Virus record (IMG/VR): IMGVR_UViG_3300028610_002494
Coordinates: 47,838-111,837 of that record
DNA length: 64,000 nucleotides
Source of the DNA: a virus
Strand: one strand, 5' to 3'
Shown: in pieces, positions 33,094 through 41,113 of the stretch
How positions within the stretch are numbered: the stretch's first letter is position 1
Layout of the letters: every line of letters begins with the position of its first letter
Program-made: the position numbers and the translations under genes
Notes under the pieces: model-generated
What the model was told of the DNA's origin: nothing
Database searches by the model: none
The model's input: only the letters and a program-made list of their open reading frames with translations

Positions 33094-34887
33094 ATGAGTA
33101 AAAGATTAAGAAAATATATAATAACATCTAAAGAAGAAGAAAAATTAATAAAAAGGGCACTGAAAAAAAGAGAAGAAAAAATAATTGATTATTATTCACA
33201 ACAAAAAGAAAATGAAGATTTAAACGAAATAGAAGATGATATTTTAGCTTATTTTGATGTTGATGATGAATGGTATCATTGTAAAGGATATAATTATTAT
33301 GGTGAAACAGAAGGATTATTCTTGAATTCTTGGAAATTATTAGTTGATAGTTATTTAAAATCTGATTTAATAGAAGATTTTCTTTATATCCTTGAAGATC
33401 TTTCAGTTGGTATAATTTGTGGATGGACTAAAGAAACAAAAAAATTTGATGAAATAATAAAAAAAATAAACAAGTATTCTATAGAAGTTCATAATATTGA
33501 TATTAATGAATGTTTAGAAGAAATTGGTAAAACAAAAAGAAAACAATATAAAATAGATAAAAAGAACTATGATGAAAGAAAAGAAGAACAAAGAAAACAT
33601 GAAGAAAAAATACTAAAAGAATCAGAAATTGATTTTAGTAAGTTTGATAAAAAAGACTTTGAATTGTGGAACAAAATAAAAAAAAGATTACATCCTTCTA
33701 ATTATTTAAGACTAAATGAAGAAGTTTATAGAAAAAAAACCAATAAAGAAATACAGGAAATATTTAACATAATCAAAGAAAATGAATTAAAAAATGACAA
33801 TAAATCAAAAGAACAAGTTTTAAAAGAAAAAAATTATTGGAAATTAGATGTATATGATTTAGAAAGATATAATGGGATTTCTTTACAACAATTAACTAAA
33901 ATTGAGATTAGTTTTTTAACATTTAATGGAATTATATTATGGAAAGATGTATTATTATTCTTAAAAGATGAAATTGATGCATCGGATGGATTTCTTGACG
34001 ATGAATTTCATACAGGTGGTTATTCTTATTCTCATGTTGGTCAAGAAGGTAATGAATTACAAGAATTAACATCAATTGGTGTAATTAAACCAAGTCTTGA
34101 TTATGATTGTAATTTAGGAAATAAACACTATACACATGGATGCAAACATATGTATTATTTTCATTTAACAATAGAAGGAAAAAGATTTATTGATTTTATG
34201 AATTGGCATAATGAACACTATACTTCAGAAGAAATAAATATCATAAAAAATGAATCATTAAATTATTTTTATTATGATCCTGAATTTAAAGAGATATATC
34301 AAGAATATCTACAATTAAGAAAAAAAGAAGAATATAAAATTGAAGAAAATGAAGAAATATTACAAATAAGTAAAATAAAAAAATTAGGTTATTCTAAAAG
34401 TTATCCTAAAGAAAAAATCTATAAATCTGATAACTGGAAAATAAGATCAGAAGAAATTAGAAAAAGAGATTCACAAATAGACTTATTAAGGTTATTTGAT
34501 GATGGTATTATAACAAAAAGTGAACCTATTCACCATATATTTCCTATAAAGTTTTTTCCTGAAATAGCTTTAGAACCATATAATTTAATAGCATTAGATA
34601 TATCTCATCATAAAAGTATTTATAAGGATTACAGAAATCCTTTAGATTTATTTAAAAGAATGATTGAAATACATAAAATTTGGAGAAATCATAAGAAAAA
34701 ATATGGGGAAAAAATATTAATGAAAATAATTTCTATTATTTCAAGACAGTATGAAATAACAACCAACCTTGAAAAAATAAAAACTAAAAAGAAAAATTAT
34801 ACAAAAGAATTAGGAACACTAACAAAAAAGATTGATGTTCTTGAAAAAAAAACAATAAATAATATTAAGAAAATCTTACCTATATAA
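33094..34887 (+). CDS. Large protein with C-terminal HNH domain
   Basis: A 597-residue protein. The first 400 residues are charged and unrecognised, with a middle region GYSYSHVGQEGNELQELTSIGVI followed by HYTHGCKHMYYFHLT. From about residue 450, WKIRSEEIRKRD...PIHHIFPIKFF...EPYNLIALDISHHKSIY is an HNH nuclease core, and a coiled-coil ends the protein. It may be a homing-type or defence nuclease. Confidence 0.65.
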   Translation: MSKRLRKYIITSKEEEKLIKRALKKREEKIIDYYSQQKENEDLNEIEDDILAYFDVDDEWYHCKGYNYYGETEGLFLNSWKLLVDSYLKSDLIEDFLYILEDLSVGIICGWTKETKKFDEIIKKINKYSIEVHNIDINECLEEIGKTKRKQYKIDKKNYDERKEEQRKHEEKILKESEIDFSKFDKKDFELWNKIKKRLHPSNYLRLNEEVYRKKTNKEIQEIFNIIKENELKNDNKSKEQVLKEKNYWKLDVYDLERYNGISLQQLTKIEISFLTFNGIILWKDVLLFLKDEIDASDGFLDDEFHTGGYSYSHVGQEGNELQELTSIGVIKPSLDYDCNLGNKHYTHGCKHMYYFHLTIEGKRFIDFMNWHNEHYTSEEINIIKNESLNYFYYDPEFKEIYQEYLQLRKKEEYKIEENEEILQISKIKKLGYSKSYPKEKIYKSDNWKIRSEEIRKRDSQIDLLRLFDDGIITKSEPIHHIFPIKFFPEIALEPYNLIALDISHHKSIYKDYRNPLDLFKRMIEIHKIWRNHKKKYGEKILMKIISIISRQYEITTNLEKIKTKKKNYTKELGTLTKKIDVLEKKTINNIKKILPI

Positions 34888-34914
34888 ACCTTGTTTATAT
34901 AAACTCTGTTTATA
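34883..34914. promoter_or_regulatory. Tandem dyad repeat, CTT and TCT spacers
   Basis: Two copies (34883-34899 with CTT, 34898-34914 with TCT) overlapping the upstream stop codon. TTTTAAA at 34922-34928 is placed like a TATA box for a leaderless start at 34954. Confidence 0.7.
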
Positions 34915-34953
34915 ATTATCCTTTTAAACCCATAAGATAATATATATTTATCT

Positions 34954-37032
34954 ATGTCTATTTTTAGTCAACTTAAAAAAATTAATCCACTTAAATTGGA
35001 TGAATATTTAGAAGACTCTTGGTTGTTGAGTTATGAAGAAGGAATTAATTTAACTCATTATTATGTCAAAAAACTCATTAAAAACATCCATGTTGATTCC
35101 CATTTAAAATTAAGATGGTTGATACTTAACGATAAATATAAAAAAGCTTTTTTTAGTTCTACAAGAATCCATTTATTCCGAACCCATACAGGTTCAGGGA
35201 AAACTGTCACAAGTGTGATGTGGGTTAAATTTTTGACACAATTAAGTTCCAAAATTGAAGGATTTGTGGTGCTTTCTGCTGAATATGATCATGGCACTAC
35301 TGAGATAGAAAAAATTATAATAAAACACGGAAATCAGGTTGATTATATTAGGTTTGAAGGAAAAAATAGGTTATGTACTCAACGACATATCAAAATAAAC
35401 AAAAAAGGAACAACAATTGAGACTTTAATGAAAAATGGAATCTCAATCAAGAGATATTGTGAAAATGATTGTCCAGAATTAAAAACCTGTATATATAAAT
35501 GTAATTGTGCTCAAGTTATAGCACCAATAGAAAAAGGTGGTATTAAGAATTGGATTGGAGTCCAACACCAAATTGGTCATTTCTTACCAATTTTTATGTA
35601 TCATGTTGGAAATATTTTCCTTGTTATAGACGAGAATTTTTCAGACGCAATTAAGGAACACCACAAATATGGAGTACCAATACTAAAAGAAAATATTAAG
35701 TTTTTAAATATGATATTAAAAAATATAAATCCAATAGTTGAAGAGAATTATTGGTATTTTGTGAATGAATTTAAAAAGCTTTTAACTAATTTTAAACAAT
35801 ATTTATTTAAACACTTAACAGAACTTGATTATGAATTAATTGGAGATATTTTAGACAATATAGACGATTCTAAAGGAATAGATAATCTTTATACTGATAA
35901 ACTAAATGAACAAGCATTTGATTATGTAAAAAATGGTAAAATTAAACCATTTAAATTCATTTTTGGAGAAATCTGTAATTTCATAGATAACTATGAGGAA
36001 TTATTAAACTCTAATTATGATGATATTAATAACTGGATGAGAGCGAGTTTCTATAAAAAACAAGATAAGTATGAGATAACATTTTTGTACTATGATAAAT
36101 ATAAACTGGATGCTTTGTTTAACAGAGATAATTTAACCAAATTGATAATTAATGATGCCACTGCTAATAAGATTGAATTAAGCTATTTAATTGGTGATAA
36201 AGAACCAGTAATTGAACACAATGAAAATTGGATGTATGAGAATTGTGAGTTTCATCAACTTAATAAAAGAGTTAATGTACAAAAAATTAATGCCAAAAAT
36301 AATAGAGAATATAAGAAATTTGCTCATTACCCTAAAACATCATTTATGTTTGAAAAGACTTTTTTTTATTTGATTGGAGATCTAAAAGTAATCTTAGAGC
36401 GACACAAGGATGAACCTGTGCTTGTTGTGGCAAGAGAAATAGAAGGAAAAGATCTCAAATTCAATGGTGGAATAAAACTTTCTGATTATATTCAAACTTT
36501 AGGATATAATAATGTTATTTTTGAGGATTATCCACTCAAAGCAACTAATGAATATTCTGATATTAATGTAGTGGTATTATTAGGTAAACCAGAATTGCCA
36601 ACAGCAGTAATTAAAAGACAATCCACTTTAATAGGTATGGAACATAATGAATATAGAGAAATGTACTCTAAGACTAATATGGTTCAAGCAATAGGACGTA
36701 TTATGCGTGGAAATGAACTAAAATATGTTTATATTCTTACTGGGTTTGATTTGAAGTTGAATAGACCAGTAAAAAGCTATAAAAGTCATACAGATTTGAG
36801 AAATAGTCTTTTGGCTGAGATTAAAGCTATTAAAATAAAAAAAATTGAGATCTTTAGATATAATATAATATCAACCTATATAAAAAAACACAAATATATC
36901 ACAATAAAAAAATGTGAAGAACTGTTTAAGATATCAAACTATAAAGCAAGTATAATCCTTAAAAATTTTGAAAAGCAAGGAAAACTTAAATCCAAGAAAA
37001 TTGAGAGAGGAAGGTTTGTTTTCACATTTTAG
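34954..37032 (+). CDS. SF2 (XPD-like) helicase with Cys cluster and C-terminal winged helix
   Basis: A 692-residue ATPase. Walker A THTGSGKT (about residues 77-84), Walker B-like FLVIDENF (about 223-230), motif VI MVQAIGRIMRG (about 576). Between motifs I and II are LCTQRH and RYCENDCPELKTCIYKC, which recall the Fe-S ligands of XPD/Rad3 helicases. The last 65 residues (ITIKKCEELFKISNYKASIILKNFEKQGKL) look like a winged helix. It is probably a replicative or transcription-linked helicase. The start appears leaderless, since no ribosome-binding site is seen. Confidence 0.75.
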   Translation: MSIFSQLKKINPLKLDEYLEDSWLLSYEEGINLTHYYVKKLIKNIHVDSHLKLRWLILNDKYKKAFFSSTRIHLFRTHTGSGKTVTSVMWVKFLTQLSSKIEGFVVLSAEYDHGTTEIEKIIIKHGNQVDYIRFEGKNRLCTQRHIKINKKGTTIETLMKNGISIKRYCENDCPELKTCIYKCNCAQVIAPIEKGGIKNWIGVQHQIGHFLPIFMYHVGNIFLVIDENFSDAIKEHHKYGVPILKENIKFLNMILKNINPIVEENYWYFVNEFKKLLTNFKQYLFKHLTELDYELIGDILDNIDDSKGIDNLYTDKLNEQAFDYVKNGKIKPFKFIFGEICNFIDNYEELLNSNYDDINNWMRASFYKKQDKYEITFLYYDKYKLDALFNRDNLTKLIINDATANKIELSYLIGDKEPVIEHNENWMYENCEFHQLNKRVNVQKINAKNNREYKKFAHYPKTSFMFEKTFFYLIGDLKVILERHKDEPVLVVAREIEGKDLKFNGGIKLSDYIQTLGYNNVIFEDYPLKATNEYSDINVVVLLGKPELPTAVIKRQSTLIGMEHNEYREMYSKTNMVQAIGRIMRGNELKYVYILTGFDLKLNRPVKSYKSHTDLRNSLLAEIKAIKIKKIEIFRYNIISTYIKKHKYITIKKCEELFKISNYKASIILKNFEKQGKLKSKKIERGRFVFTF

Positions 37033-37065
37033 AAAAAATTAAATTATATTTTAATACTTCCAACC

Positions 37066-37171
37066 TCTAAAACCCAGTTTTAAATTTTTTCTCCTCTCTA
37101 TAAAATTATTATATTCTTTTCTCTTTACTATTTTGTAGAGAGAACAACTTCTTTTAAAACTGGGTTTTAGA
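37066..37171. repeat. Nested inverted repeat
   Basis: The outer arms TCTAAAACCCAGTTTTAAA and TTTAAAACTGGGTTTTAGA are exact complements (19 bp). Inner arms CTCTCTATAAAA and TTTTGTAGAGAG pair with one G-U. The outer arms contain the only GGG/CCC runs for hundreds of bases around, so this is not just AT richness. Confidence 0.75.
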
Positions 37172-37565
37172 AACTTCTATTCATATCAAGTGATACCCAA
37201 AAAATCAAAAAAATTATTTTTTCCATTATCTGGTGTACATTTAGTATTTTATTTATATTGTTCTGGTATCTTGTTTCATAATTTAAGTGTTCTAATTGTG
37301 TAAACAAAACTAAACAAGGTTTAATTTTTTTAAAAAAAATAATTATTTTTTATGATTATTTTTTGATAGAAAACCATAGTAGAAGATTTAAGTACATAAT
37401 AGAACATATAAACATTGCAGACACAATAATTTTTCAAAAGTTGGTGTAAAGCTTGTAAAAAAAAATGTATGTAAAAAATTAAGAAAAACGACATTTTAAA
37501 CGATTTTTTATTTTTTTTAGAATATTTATATTTTTAAAGAAATGCATTTCACAAAAGTATATATG

Positions 37566-37591
37566 TATAAATAGTCTTTATAGAATTAAGG
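37566..37591 (+). promoter_or_regulatory. Archaeal promoter TATAAATAGTCTTTATAGAATTAAGG
   Basis: TATAAATAG with the shared TCTTTA and ATTAAG downstream block. CAAAAGTATATATG upstream also resembles the region before 46056. It drives the GHKL fusion gene. Confidence 0.7.
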
Positions 37592-37637
37592 AAAAAAAAT
37601 TTAAAAAATAACCTAAAAAACTAAGGAGTTGGTTTAA

Positions 37638-39194
37638 ATGGGAGAAAGAACAGATTTTGTAATGGCACAGGAACTTTTAAAGAGTGTTATTTTTGATCAA
37701 GCAGGCAGTGTTATTAAAGCTATTGAAGAACTATTCCAAAATAGTATTGATGCTGGTGCTACTAAAATAGAAATTATAATAAATAAGGAAGGAATGATAT
37801 TTTCAGATAATGGAAAAGGAATGAACAAAAAAGAAATTAATACTTATTTTAGACAATTTGGAAATTCAGCAAAAGCAGGAGACTCAACCAAAATAGGTAA
37901 ATATGGAATTGGAAGAGGTCAAGTATTTGCTCAAGGATGGAATAGGTGGAGAACTCAAACTTTTATGATGAGAACAAATTGTAAACAGAGTTTATCATAC
38001 AGACTAAAAGAAAGATTAATACATTTAAATGGAATGAGTGTTTATGTCATGTTCTATGAAAAAATGGATAATTGGACATATGACAGAACTGTTTCATTAA
38101 TTAAGGAATATGTTATTCCTAAAAGAATTGAAATAACTATAAATGGATCAAAATTCACTGAGGAAGATGCTGGAATAACAAGAATTGATGATTATAGTAA
38201 TGAGTCTTTTGAAGTATTTGAAAGTTGTTTGTATGAAAGACGAATTTTTGCCCAAGCATTATTTGTAAAGAAGTTTAATACTACAACTAAATACAATATT
38301 AATTGTAAAGGAAAAATGAAGTTAAATACCGCAAGAAATGATTTACACGAAGACAGGAAATCAACTAAAGAACTTTATGATTTAATTGCAAGAATTGAAA
38401 GAGAAGAACTTTTGAAAGCTAAACGATTTGATGCAACAACAGGAAAACAAATTCTTAAATACATAAGGAATGGAAAGCTAAACATAATTGATTTTATGGA
38501 TAAAAAAATAATTGAATTAGCTGATGGAGAATTGGTTTCGATAAAAGATATTAATGGTAAAAAAGTGATGTTTGGTGAAAAGAATGATACTTCTGATCGA
38601 GCAATTCAAGCAGGATATATAGTAGTTAATAACAATTTTAAATGGGTTCTAACTGAATTAAGTAAACAGAAAAAAGTTGGATATACAAGAGATTATAGAA
38701 GTCCTGCTGAAGTAGTTCCAAAAGGTTATCGTAAACAAATAGAAGAAGCAAGACTTTTTAAAACTCACGGTAAAAAAGCTTTATTACATTGGTATTTAGC
38801 AAAAGAAATGAACAAAAGAATATTTGGAGATGAAAGAGAACTTTCAATTGGTTCTTCTGATATTGCAGAAGCTTGGACTGATGGACATTATAATATAACA
38901 CTAAATGCAAGTATGTTTAAGAAAAGAGACAAACGAGGAGTGGTTGTTATGAATGTTTTTCATGTTCTTTGTCATGAGTATGCTCACGAGAATGATGATA
39001 CAAATGAAACAAGTCATGATGGAAACTTTTACAAACGATACTATGAATTGGTTGAACAAAAGAAGAGAAGAATTGGTGATTTTGTTGTTTTTGTTGGTCT
39101 TAGAGAAATTGAGAGAAATTATAAACAAGATATTGAAGATGATATCTTTAGTGCAAAATTATTAAAAACTAATAGAAAAAAAAGAAGTGGTTAA
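37638..39194 (+). CDS. GHKL ATPase fused to HExxH metalloprotease-like domain
   Basis: A 518-residue protein. The N-terminal GHKL (Hsp90/MutL/topo VI B type) ATPase shows the N box ELFQNSIDAGATKI (about 34-47), G1 box FSDNGKGM (about 56-63) and GKYGIGRG (about 86-93). The C-terminal part, after an unassigned middle, has VLCHEYAHENDD (HExxH, about 445) and SHDGNFYKRYYEL, like a SprT-type zinc protease. It may use ATP-driven dimer closure to control proteolysis. It has its own promoter after the structured region. Confidence 0.75.
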   Translation: MGERTDFVMAQELLKSVIFDQAGSVIKAIEELFQNSIDAGATKIEIIINKEGMIFSDNGKGMNKKEINTYFRQFGNSAKAGDSTKIGKYGIGRGQVFAQGWNRWRTQTFMMRTNCKQSLSYRLKERLIHLNGMSVYVMFYEKMDNWTYDRTVSLIKEYVIPKRIEITINGSKFTEEDAGITRIDDYSNESFEVFESCLYERRIFAQALFVKKFNTTTKYNINCKGKMKLNTARNDLHEDRKSTKELYDLIARIEREELLKAKRFDATTGKQILKYIRNGKLNIIDFMDKKIIELADGELVSIKDINGKKVMFGEKNDTSDRAIQAGYIVVNNNFKWVLTELSKQKKVGYTRDYRSPAEVVPKGYRKQIEEARLFKTHGKKALLHWYLAKEMNKRIFGDERELSIGSSDIAEAWTDGHYNITLNASMFKKRDKRGVVVMNVFHVLCHEYAHENDDTNETSHDGNFYKRYYELVEQKKRRIGDFVVFVGLREIERNYKQDIEDDIFSAKLLKTNRKKRSG

Positions 39195-39197
39195 AAA

Positions 39198-39422
39198 ATG
39201 TTATACAAATTATTTATTGATGATATGAGAAATGCTATTTCTCATGCTTATTTAACTCGAAGTGTTCAAGAGAATATTAAAATAAAGATTAGAGCTATTG
39301 AATCTTGTTTTAATACTTGGGTTAATCGATTAAATAAATCTGAGAAAAGAGTATATAAGGAAGACATAAATTCTTTCAGAGAGGATTTAAAAGCAATACT
39401 AAAAGAAATTTATAAAAACTAA
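39198..39422 (+). CDS. Small helical hypothetical protein
   Basis: A 74-residue, charged helical protein (RAIESCFNTWVNRLNKSEKRV). It follows the GHKL gene by 3 bases and precedes a hairpin cassette. Not recognised. Confidence 0.5.
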   Translation: MLYKLFIDDMRNAISHAYLTRSVQENIKIKIRAIESCFNTWVNRLNKSEKRVYKEDINSFREDLKAILKEIYKN

Positions 39423-39430
39423 TTGATTTA

Positions 39431-39472
39431 TTTTTTTGTAAGTGTGTTTAGGTTTCCTTAACACCAATAAAA
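39431..39472 (+). repeat. T-run/hairpin cassette, copy 4
   Basis: T7, GTAAGT, hairpin GTGTTTAGG-TTT-CCTTAACAC, CAATAAAAA. Here the right arm reads AACAC against GTGTT, fully paired, where other copies have AGCAC. This supports selection on pairing. Confidence 0.7.
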
Positions 39473-39501
39473 ATAAAATTACAAAAAGAAGGTAAATAAA
39501 A

Positions 39502-39675
39502 ATGAATTTAACAGAAAAAGGAAAAGAACAAACAAAATTAATCTCGAAAATGTTAGCTGATATTAGAACCGAATTTATGAAAGCTTTTCTTAATTTTGAA
39601 GAAAAGGATATTATCCTAATTCTTGATATAAAATATATGAAACAGAGTTTTATGAGATGGGTAAATAAAAAATAA
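39502..39675 (+). CDS. 57-residue hypothetical protein
   Basis: A small helical protein (KLISKMLADIRTEFMKAFLNF). GAAGGTAAATAAAA precedes the ATG. Not recognised. Confidence 0.5.
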   Translation: MNLTEKGKEQTKLISKMLADIRTEFMKAFLNFEEKDIILILDIKYMKQSFMRWVNKK

Positions 39676-39689
39676 GAGGTTAAAAGAGA

Positions 39690-40082
39690 ATGGAAAATAT
39701 TAGACCAAGAAATGAAATAAGAGCTTTATGTCCACGGTGTGGAGGATCATATAGTGGATACCCTGCTTTAAGTCGTCGTGATAACAAAAGTAAGATATGT
39801 TCTGATTGTGGAAACGAAGAAGCGATATTTGATCTTAAGATGCATCTATGGGATGATGAAAAAGAAAAGAAAGAATTAATAATAAAAGAAAAGAAGTGGT
39901 TAGAAATGTCTAAAAAAAGTGAAGTAATTATATGGGAAGGATTTAAGTGGACAATGGAAGAAGGAGAAACTGTGGATGATGTTATAGATAAACTTAATGA
40001 TGGTGCAATAACTTCCTATGCAAACCATTTCATAAAAATTACTGATTTAAATGGAATTGTACTTAAAGAAATAAATATTTAA
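39690..40082 (+). CDS. Zinc ribbon fused to EGET-type small domain
   Basis: A 130-residue protein. RALCPRCGGSYSGYPALSRR...ICSDCGNEEA is a zinc ribbon. The second half, from MSKKSEVIIWEGFKWTMEEGET, matches the free-standing protein at 25595 and even retains the MSKK leader internally, so two genes may have fused. Confidence 0.6.
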   Translation: MENIRPRNEIRALCPRCGGSYSGYPALSRRDNKSKICSDCGNEEAIFDLKMHLWDDEKEKKELIIKEKKWLEMSKKSEVIIWEGFKWTMEEGETVDDVIDKLNDGAITSYANHFIKITDLNGIVLKEINI

Positions 40083-40128
40083 TTTTTTTTATTGTTAGTG
40101 TGCCAGATTTCCTGAGCACCAATAAAAA
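40083..40128 (+). repeat. T-run/hairpin cassette, copy 5
   Basis: T8, ATTGTTAGT, hairpin GTGCCAG-ATTTC-CTG-a-GCAC, CAATAAAAA, starting directly after the stop codon at 40082. Confidence 0.7.
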
Positions 40129-40150
40129 TAAAGAAAAGAGTTGATTAAAA

Positions 40151-40387
40151 ATGGTTAAAAAAGAGACTATGGAAAATTATAAAAAAGAACTTTTTGATTT
40201 AGCATTACATCTTGAAAATTGGTTAAATGGAATTGTTATTGAATCTTGGGATGCAGAAAATTTAAGAAATAGAGTAGTTAGTAAGATTCGTCTTTTTAAA
40301 CAAGATGGACATACTGATGTATTTCATCCTGATATTGATCGTGGACAAGTAGTAGAAAGAATGAAGGAACAGAATGTTAAATCATAA
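40151..40387 (+). CDS. Hypothetical protein, 78 aa
   Basis: Starts MVKKETMENYKKEL; soluble, mostly helical with a HTDVFHPDIDRGQV stretch. It sits between two hairpin cassettes. Not recognised. Confidence 0.5.
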   Translation: MVKKETMENYKKELFDLALHLENWLNGIVIESWDAENLRNRVVSKIRLFKQDGHTDVFHPDIDRGQVVERMKEQNVKS

Positions 40388-40400
40388 ATATAAAAATAAA

Positions 40401-40446
40401 TTTTTTATTGTAAGTGTGTTTAGGTTTCCTGAGCACCAATAAAAAT
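40401..40446 (+). repeat. T-run/hairpin cassette, copy 6
   Basis: T6, ATTGTAAGT, hairpin GTGTTTAGG-TTT-CCTGAGCAC, CAATAAAAA; same inner sequence as copy 3. Confidence 0.7.
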
Positions 40447-40471
40447 AAAAAACTCAAAAGAGGTGTAAATT

Positions 40472-40690
40472 ATGGTTGAAGAAGTTAAAGCTTATAAAAC
40501 AACAGATAACGTTATATTTGAAAATGAAAAAAATGCTAAAAAACATCAAATAGAAATAGATTTTGATGATGGATTAAAAAAGTTAGTAGAAAAACACATA
40601 TCATATTATGATAATGAAGTTATGGTATTTGATTTCATTAAAGAACATAAAATAGAAATATTTAATTTATTATTATTAAAAAACATTTAA
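40472..40690 (+). CDS. Hypothetical protein, 72 aa
   Basis: An acidic protein starting MVEEVKAYKTTDNVIFENEKNAKKHQIEIDF, a pattern (aided by ...A..H...) common in small phage proteins. AGAGGTG precedes the ATG. Function unknown. Confidence 0.55.
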   Translation: MVEEVKAYKTTDNVIFENEKNAKKHQIEIDFDDGLKKLVEKHISYYDNEVMVFDFIKEHKIEIFNLLLLKNI

Positions 40691-40703
40691 AAGAGAATAA
40701 AAA

Positions 40704-40922
40704 ATGCCAGAATGTATGGAATGTGGAAAGGATATTGAATTAACCCAATGGAACATTTGGAATATATTTCATATTTGTTATGAATGTGAAGAACATTTGA
40801 ACGAAAAAGCAAGGTGTCCATATTGTAATGGATATTTTCCATGTCTTAGAGCATCAAAATTTAAGGAACATATTGAAAATTGCAGAAAAAATAAAAAAAT
40901 TCACAAAAATTTAAATGTATAA
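40704..40922 (+). CDS. Double zinc-finger protein
   Basis: A 72-residue protein with CMECGKD...CYECEE and RCPYCNGYFPCLRASKFKEHIENC, the second resembling a C2HC finger. The stop codon overlaps the TATA box of the following promoter. Possibly DNA-binding. Confidence 0.6.
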   Translation: MPECMECGKDIELTQWNIWNIFHICYECEEHLNEKARCPYCNGYFPCLRASKFKEHIENCRKNKKIHKNLNV

Positions 40923-40944
40923 ATAGTCTTTACAGATTATAGAG
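40918..40944 (+). promoter_or_regulatory. Archaeal promoter TATAAATAGTCTTTACAGATTATAG
   Basis: The shared promoter core, overlapping the upstream stop. It is followed by about 170 bases of leader with GAGAGAAC and no ORF before the topoisomerase, an unusually long 5' leader for this window. Confidence 0.65.
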
Positions 40945-41113
40945 AGAACGTCAGTAGTAAAAAAATTTTGAGTTTATATAAATAACCTATGAATAGAGAC
41001 GAAATTATAAAACATGAGAAAAAAGCCTGTACTATGCGAAACATTTATATACTTTATTTCTACAGAGGGATAATTTAAGTAAATTGAAAAATAAAATTAA
41101 AAGAGATAAAAAA

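Larger units (their letters stand above)
37033..37637. other. Non-coding, structured, very AT-rich region
   Basis: About 600 bases without a credible ORF, between the helicase and GHKL genes. It holds a perfect 19-bp inverted repeat (37066-37084 with 37153-37171) enclosing a second 12-bp stem (37094-37105 with 37131-37142), long T and A runs, a degenerate dyad CTAAACAAGGTTTAA (37310-37324) and the promoter at 37566. It is a candidate replication origin or structured RNA. Confidence 0.6.

Noticed and set aside
38953-39165. Met/Phe-rich ORF inside the GHKL fusion gene
   Set aside because: Shadow of the segment encoding HEYAH; no start signal.
40945-41113. tRNA or other stable RNA gene in the topoisomerase leader
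   Set aside because: I looked for a cloverleaf and a GC-rich patch and found none. A tRNA should stand out in such AT-rich DNA; I saw none anywhere in the window, though weak candidates could be missed by eye.
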